Below, piece after piece: positions 59,712 to 64,000 of a stretch of DNA of 64,000 bases; position 1 is the first letter of the stretch, and each line of letters starts with the position of its first letter. The notes under the pieces are model-generated. The model saw only the letters and a program-made list of their open reading frames with translations, made no database searches and had not been told where the DNA came from. The translations under genes were made by a program, and so were the position numbers. The stretch lies in the NCBI RefSeq assembly GCF_000764325.1, contig NZ_JMCG01000002.1:868001-932000 (forward strand), read 5' to 3'. The stretch comes from Vibrio navarrensis (GTDB taxonomy: Bacteria > Pseudomonadota > Gammaproteobacteria > Enterobacterales > Vibrionaceae).

Positions 59712-59906
59712 GTCACATCAACCTTCAATCCTATATACAACGTGATGATATACATACATAAGTGTATGTTAAGCACATTTTTAATTATTTGAGACATTTA
59801 CTATCTTCTAGTGCTGACTTTAACTACAACTAAAAAATCAAAAGGCTGTTCCTTTGTCTCTGCAATAGATAATTGGTTTATCGAAAGCCGACCTATTCTT
59901 ACACCA

Positions 59907-60116
59907 TTAAGGTAGTAGCTCCTTAGCATCACAGCCCAAAGTCTCCGCAATCTCATACAATTTCTCAACCGTGAGATTGACTTCACCGCGCTCAATGCGT
60001 CCAACATAACTTCTATCTATCTCTGCGAACAACGCGAGTTTATCTTGAGTTAACCCTTTAGATTTCCTCATTTTTGCAATGCGTTTGCCCACAAGTGCCG
60101 CAAGCTTCTTGTTCAT
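59907..60116 (-). CDS. XRE-family helix-turn-helix regulator
   Basis: This 69-residue protein is a single Cro/C1-type DNA-binding domain: RIAKMRKSKGLTQDKLA, then FAEIDRSYVGRIERGEVNLT (recognition helix around residues 32-42) and a final helix. It is transcribed away from the interrupted 179-residue gene and hipA across a 103-bp gap. It may repress either its own promoter or the hipA side. Many hipA loci have an XRE antitoxin (HipB) in the same operon; here none is directly upstream of hipA, so this could be its functional counterpart, or a control protein of the methylase locus. Confidence 0.88.
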   Translation of the reverse strand: MNKKLAALVGKRIAKMRKSKGLTQDKLALFAEIDRSYVGRIERGEVNLTVEKLYEIAETLGCDAKELLP

Positions 60117-60596
60117 TTTTTATTTATGAAATTAATTTGCTGAACAATTGCACAGTTGCGGTATGTAACTCAACGGATTATAATCCTCAAAATCAACAAT
60201 AAAGGCCGTTTTTGAACACATGAAGGTAAAGATCAGAAAAGAGTTATTTCTCGCCATTTATTACAATGAACATTTCTCTGCCAATGACTTAAAGTCCTTT
60301 CCAATAGACTGTGATGAGAAAGAATACTTATCAGATGAATACGTCGAAAAAAAATTGAAGGAAATGTCGCTTATCGGCGCAGTCCTGTCGTGCGGTTTCG
60401 ATAAGCATGGAGATGAGTTGTTTTCCAAAGGTTTTATGTTTAACCATACCGACTGGGAGGTCGTGGATTACGACAACTACAGTGAGGATTCCAATTACCT
60501 TTCTCTCAAAAAAGAAAGTCTCTTGACGATTTTGCAAGATAAACAGTCAGAGCTGTCAGAGTCCTATTCTCTTCATAAAAGGACATGGAAGCATTT

Positions 60597-60621
60597 AGAA
60601 GTGGACCCCGCTGGTTGGACA
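60597..60621 (+). repeat. IS terminal inverted repeat, left
   Basis: This end starts AGAAGTGGACCCC and is imperfectly complementary to 61832-61856. Confidence 0.8.
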
Positions 60622-60653
60622 CATAAGCTCATTTGTTAAGTGGTTGACCCAGC

Positions 60654-61454
60654 TCATGCTGCGTATCTTTGCCTACCGAAGTAGGCCTCATCAGGAGTGA
60701 GGTTATTCAGTCCTTGATGGTTACGCTCTTCATTATAAAACACCATGTAGTTGCCGATTTCAAGCTCGGCTTCACGGGGCGTGGTATAAGCCTTTAAGTA
60801 AACCTCCTCATATTTCAGGCTTCGCCATAATCGCTCAATGAAAACATTGTCAACCCAGCGGCCTTTCCCGTCCATGCTTATACGTATGTCATGTTCAATT
60901 AACTTCTGTGTGAACTCTGTGCTGGTAAACTGGCTGCCTTGATCTGAGTTAAAGATATCAGGTGGCCCATAATGCTTCAGCGCTTCCTCAAGCGCTTCGA
61001 TACAAAAACTCGTGTCCATGGTGTTGGATAGTCACCAAGCCAGCACTTTGCGGCTATACCAGTCGATAATCGCAACGAGGTACAGGAACCCCTTCGCCAT
61101 CGGGATGTACGTGATATCAATCGCCCAAGCTTGGTTTGGGTAAGTGACTTCGATATCACGCAACAGGTAGGGATACACCTTGTGTGCTTTGTTAGCCAGC
61201 GTCGTTTTGGGCTTGGGATAAATCGCCCCAATCCCCATATCGCGCATGAGTCGAACAACACGCTTACGATTAACGCTATGGCCCTTTTTAGCCAGCTCAG
61301 TTCGAATGCGCCGACTGCCCATAAACGGATACTGCAGATGAATTTCGTCAATCATACGTCGTAACGTGATCTCCTCAGCAGAGAGTCCGATGGGCTGATA
61401 GTAAGCGGTAGAGCGAGCAATATTGAGCAGCTCACATTGGCGCTTTATCGGCAA
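60654..61454 (-). pseudogene. IS3 transposase OrfB with an in-frame TGA
   Basis: The frame contains the integrase core DD(35)[16 protein letters not shown] (first Asp), IFNSDQGSQF (second Asp) and NVFIERLWRSLKYE (Glu). Two open frames, 61032-61454 and 60654-61019, are in the same frame and are separated by a single TGA at 61032-61034, within [17 protein letters not shown]. Related IS3 transposases have an Arg or similar residue here, so a CGA-to-TGA change is the simple explanation. The stop lies between the first and second catalytic Asp, so the truncated product should be inactive. Confidence 0.85.
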
Positions 61455-61495
61455 TGGGGTGGATTTAACCAGCGAACTCTTTCGCTGGGCTCGGT

Positions 61496-61777
61496 CTAAC
61501 GACCGAGCACTTTGGCCAAAAAATCATTTTCCATGGTCAATTGACCGATCTTGGCGTGAAGTTTGTCCACATCTTCGGAACTCTCTTTTCCTGAGTGATT
61601 TTCGGTGGCAAAAATCATGGCTGCGTTTTCAAGCAGCTCCTTTTTCCATGTTGAGATCTGGTTAGCGTGCAGGTTATATTTCTGAGCTAGCTCAGCGACG
61701 GTTTTATCGCCTTTAGCGGCATCGAGAGCCACCTTAGCTTTAAACTCAGGAGAGTGGTTTCTACGTTTTCTAGTCAT
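61496..61777 (-). CDS. IS3-family OrfA (transposase DNA-binding part)
   Basis: This 93-residue protein begins MTRKRRNHSPEFKAKVALDA and has the HTH_Tnp_1 helix-turn-helix region (AELAQKYNLHANQISTWKKE), then a leucine-zipper-like tail. OrfB lies in the -1 frame relative to it, as in other IS3 elements that make OrfAB by frameshifting. A T6G run in the MENDFLAKV codons just before the end (TTTTTTG) is a candidate slippery site. It is intact, but full transposase needs the defective orfB. Confidence 0.9.
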   Translation of the reverse strand: MTRKRRNHSPEFKAKVALDAAKGDKTVAELAQKYNLHANQISTWKKELLENAAMIFATENHSGKESSEDVDKLHAKIGQLTMENDFLAKVLGR

Positions 61778-61831
61778 AATCTGTCCCTGTATTGTTGGGT
61801 ACTATCAAAACAGATCGACCACTTAAAGTCA

Positions 61832-61856
61832 TGTCCGAAAATTGGGGGCCACTTCT
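61832..61856 (-). repeat. IS terminal inverted repeat, right
   Basis: Read on the minus strand it starts AGAAGTGGCCCCC and matches 19 of 25 positions of the left end. Confidence 0.8.
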
Positions 61857-62023
61857 TTTCACTCAGTTGTGTACTCAACACTCAGAACTTCGGACGTGTT
61901 TAGACGAGTATATATCCGAGTATGACAATCGTAGATTGGATCTCAAAGCCGAAATGCTGGCAGTAGAAAACGCAATTACTTTCTACAAAAACACAGCCCA
62001 CCCAGTAGAAAGTGGGAGCTAAT

Positions 62024-63331
62024 TTGCACAATCCTATTCTTTACACACATGCCACAAATAACAACATGCTCGTGGGGCAGTTTGTTCAACGGTCGAAGAA
62101 CAACTTGTCATTTTCATATTCTGAACAATGGTTAGCATATCATTCATCCTTTCCGATCTCGTTGAGCCTACCGTTAAGAATGGGAGAAAGTTCATCATTT
62201 AATGTATTGAATTTCATGAATAATCTTCTTCCTGATTTAATGGAAGAACGATTAAGCCTTGCTCACTCAATGGGAGTGCAATCCAACGATGTATTCACCT
62301 TACTCTCAAAAGTTGGTCACGATTGCACGGGCGGCATTTCATTTACTGAGAGTAGGGAGCCGCCAAATATAGGGTGGAAATATCGAGAGATCTCGGCAAG
62401 TGAATTAAATGAACTCGTTACTCAGCGTAAGTCATTTCTTCCATGTTTTGGTGACTACAGGCCATGTGTATCTGGTACACAAAGAAAAACCACGCTGATG
62501 AAAACAAATGGAAGGTGGTATGTCCCACAGGGAACCGCGTTCAGTAGTCACATAGTTAAGTATCCGATGGATGTTATTACCCAAAGTAACTCAGTGCTAG
62601 ATATGAGTAGCAGCATTGAGAATGAATTCATATGTGCTCAAATAGCGAAGGAACTTGGTTTTAAAGCCCCCGACATTGAGATAATAACCGCAGAATCAGG
62701 AGCTAAAGCCCTTGCAGTAAAACGGTTCGACCGATGTTTTGGTGACGGAGTTGTGACTCGTAGACACCAAGAAGATTTCTGCCAGATTTTTGGTATACCT
62801 GAACATCAAAAATATCAATCGGAGAACAACCTAGGTGTCTCCAAAATTGTTGATGTTTTAAGTCTCTCTGCGCAAAGCAAGGCGAACAATCATGACTTTT
62901 TTAAGTTCATGATTTTACAATGCCTTCTTGGTGCCACTGACGGGCATCTCAAGAATTTTTCCGTGCATATTGCTCCTGGCGGACACTATCAACTTGCACC
63001 GTTCTACGATTTGCTATCGGCTTACCCCGCTGTCAGTGCTACAGGGTTAAATAAGCGCAAACTAAAGCTAGCTATGGGACTGAAAGCATCACGAGGATAC
63101 AAATATCATATCAACAAAATTTGCTTACGCCATATAGAGCAGACAGCTGCTCAGTTCGGTATCAACAATGCGAACTGCCATGAAATCGTCTTTACCTTTC
63201 TCGCTCAGTTTAGTAGCGCACTTAGCTCTATAGACAAAAGATTCCCTGGACAGGAGTTCGCGTTGGTAAAGGATGCAATATTTCAACATGCCACTGAAAT
63301 CGTTGAAAAGTTAAACAGAACCATTAAGTAA
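62024..63331 (+). CDS. hipA: HipA-family serine/threonine kinase toxin
   Basis: The protein has 435 residues from a TTG at 62024, chosen because GGGAG lies 5 bases upstream; the GTG at 62012 has no ribosome binding site. The N-terminal subdomain is followed by the HipA kinase fold. VSGTQRKTTLM holds the P-loop Ser150 that is autophosphorylated in E. coli HipA. TDGHLKNFS supplies the catalytic Asp306, and FYDLLSAYP the metal-binding Asp329. These are close to Ser150, Asp309 and Asp332 of the E. coli toxin, which phosphorylates GltX and causes persistence. All key residues are present. No HipB gene precedes it; the unknown split gene does. Confidence 0.9.
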   Translation: MHNPILYTHATNNNMLVGQFVQRSKNNLSFSYSEQWLAYHSSFPISLSLPLRMGESSSFNVLNFMNNLLPDLMEERLSLAHSMGVQSNDVFTLLSKVGHDCTGGISFTESREPPNIGWKYREISASELNELVTQRKSFLPCFGDYRPCVSGTQRKTTLMKTNGRWYVPQGTAFSSHIVKYPMDVITQSNSVLDMSSSIENEFICAQIAKELGFKAPDIEIITAESGAKALAVKRFDRCFGDGVVTRRHQEDFCQIFGIPEHQKYQSENNLGVSKIVDVLSLSAQSKANNHDFFKFMILQCLLGATDGHLKNFSVHIAPGGHYQLAPFYDLLSAYPAVSATGLNKRKLKLAMGLKASRGYKYHINKICLRHIEQTAAQFGINNANCHEIVFTFLAQFSSALSSIDKRFPGQEFALVKDAIFQHATEIVEKLNRTIK

Positions 63332-63392
63332 ACATCTGGGGTAACAATTGTTGTCCATGTTGTAAACATACTCGTTAGCAGTGAGGGGAAAT

Positions 63393-63596
63393 ATGGCTGA
63401 AACCACGACCAATGGAAGTAACACGACTCTTGATTTGAAGCAGTCTTTCGCGCTGTTAAGTGTCGATAAGAATGGAATCGTAACGATGAAATTTGGAGAT
63501 GAGGTAACGGTTTTTATGAATGACAAATGCCCAGCAATCACGACCGATTTATTAAAAGTGATTGCGTCAATAAAAAATGGTAGTAGCCAGCAATGA
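63393..63596 (+). CDS. Hypothetical 67-residue protein
   Basis: The ATG at 63393 (MAETTTNGSNTTLDLKQSF) has a strong GAGGGG ribosome binding site 4-9 bases upstream, better than the GTG at 63381. It lies 61 bp after hipA on the same strand. It is a small protein with a beta-strand-rich middle (ALLSVDKNGIVTMKFGDEVT) and a helical end. I recognise no family. It could be an antitoxin-like or accessory partner of the hipA locus. Confidence 0.6.
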   Translation: MAETTTNGSNTTLDLKQSFALLSVDKNGIVTMKFGDEVTVFMNDKCPAITTDLLKVIASIKNGSSQQ

Positions 63597-63883
63597 AGCG
63601 TGAAAAGAAAAGATCAGTGATCTATACCCGCTCAACTTGAAGATGCAGGTCTCAAAATCTGAAAGTTATCCGTAATTCTGGATACGTAACCGTTCGTAAC
63701 TGTTCACCGAGAGCACCTTGTGTTATCGAACGAGCTGTACAGTTTAGTGAAGTACGTTGAATTTGCTGGCTACAGCGCAATCTGAGTAGCACTTAATACT
63801 AAAGTGCTCGCTAAGGTACAGTTTTGATTAACTGATGATACCACGCGGATAAACAGTTAGATTATAACAATCAAATCTATGAA
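63597..63883. other. Non-coding stretch after the hipA locus
   Basis: No convincing gene is seen. An inverted repeat of AGCACTT and AAGTGCT lies around 63788-63809. Confidence 0.5.
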
Positions 63884-63913
63884 ATAAAACCCGATAAATC
63901 GGGCTTTATTTTG
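63884..63913. terminator. Intrinsic terminator near the right edge
   Basis: CCCGA/TCGGG with loop TAAA is flanked by AAAA and TTTT-type sequence on both sides, so it can work in both directions. It lies 37 bp past a probable minus-strand gene end at 63950. Confidence 0.7.
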
Positions 63914-63949
63914 AGTATACTAGTTGAAAACTTCATTATTAATATCAGC

Positions 63950-64000
63950 CTAAAGCTTTATATATCTTCCTTTTGAAAATTCCAAATTCCATTTCATGTA
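63950..64000 (-). CDS. Possible partial minus-strand gene (C-terminal 16 codons)
   Basis: An open frame enters from the right edge and ends YMKWNLEFSKGRYIKL with TAG at 63950-63952. A terminator follows on that strand. The window end hides the rest, so only the position and terminator support it. Confidence 0.35.
   Translation of the reverse strand, partial: YMKWNLEFSKGRYIKL

Larger units (their letters stand above)
60597..61856 (-). mobile_element. IS3-family insertion sequence, 1260 bp
   Basis: The element carries orfA and orfB of the IS3 type. Its ends are imperfect inverted repeats: 19 of 25 positions agree, starting AGAAGTGG and with GGACA at positions 21-25. The flanks TTT (60594-60596 and 61857-61859) are a 3-bp direct repeat, which is normal for this family but low in complexity, so the border could shift by a base. 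A second internal similarity, TTAAGTGGT, is seen about 40 bp inside each end. The element is inserted in reverse orientation to the host gene. I do not name the ISfinder entry. Confidence 0.88.
60220..62022 (+). pseudogene. Gene of unknown function interrupted by an IS3-family element
   Basis: The 5' part is 60220-60596 (begins MKVKIRKELFLAIYYNEHFS) and the 3' part is 61860-62022 (ends NAITFYKNTAHPVESGS, stop at 62020). Removing 60597-61859, meaning the element plus one TTT target copy, joins CAT-TT to C and restores one frame of 179 residues (540 bp). The protein is acidic, with a helical, possibly coiled-coil C-terminal half, and belongs to no family I recognise. Its stop is 1 bp before the preferred hipA start, so it was probably co-transcribed and coupled with hipA. 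The open frames 60220-60639 and 61792-62022 are artefacts of the insertion. Confidence 0.8.

Noticed and set aside
60220-60639. 139-codon open frame as a complete gene
   Set aside because: Its last 14 residues are read from the IS end, so the natural gene continues after the element.
61792-62022. 76-codon open frame before hipA as a separate antitoxin gene
   Set aside because: Its first 22 codons are IS end sequence; the rest is the tail of the interrupted 179-residue gene.

Overview
The window reads as a chromosomal segment of a Vibrio species. The evidence is the gene order lptG-lptF / pepA-holC-valS, argF-pyrBI-ridA, rapA-rluA, tldD-yhdP-rng-maf-mreDCB and a complete MSHA type IV pilus locus. 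I lean towards V. vulnificus or a close relative, from remembered gene order and not from any search. About 1-55000 is core chromosome of moderate GC. About 55100 to the right edge is visibly more AT-rich and looks like an acquired island.

Region by region: 1-2331 holds the end of an RDD-family gene and the LPS-export permease pair LptG/LptF. 2525-7504 is pepA-holC-valS. 7618-11809 is a set of small accessory genes (M48 peptidase with a DUF898 membrane protein, a duplicated DUF2061 protein, a GNAT acetyltransferase, an orphan GH2-type sugar-binding protein). 11971-17520 holds rraB, then arginine deiminase and ornithine carbamoyltransferase with candidate ArgR boxes, then the pyrBI operon behind a leader-peptide attenuator, then ridA. 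17597-24226 holds a 2-hydroxyacid dehydrogenase, rluA, rapA and a PIN-PhoH ATPase with a long structured leader. 24396-35115 is one long minus-strand run, mreBCD-maf-rng-yhdP-nit-tldD, which combines cell shape, RNA processing and envelope lipid transport. 35284-52953 is the MSHA pilus locus (mshI to mshQ), with csrD (mshH) at its head up to 54957.

The MSHA genes give a full machine: the secretin MshL, alignment proteins MshI/J/K/M/N, platform MshG, the ATPase MshE with two c-di-GMP-binding motifs, major pilin MshA, minor pilins MshB/C/D/O/P and the very large adhesin-like MshQ. CsrD, with degenerate GGDEF and EAL sites, links the locus to the Csr system. An intrinsic terminator just after mshA probably raises pilin expression over the minor pilins.

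The island begins upstream of csrD. It carries a convergent set made of an ATPase-TOPRIM (OLD-like) protein, a D12-class adenine methylase and a large ParB-like protein, which is a plausible but unproven defence or modification module. Next to it is a HipA-type kinase locus with a divergent XRE regulator and an unknown 179-residue gene. That unknown gene has been split by a 1260-bp IS3-family element. Removing the element and one 3-bp target copy restores the reading frame exactly. The element's own transposase carries an in-frame TGA, so this copy is probably immobile without help.
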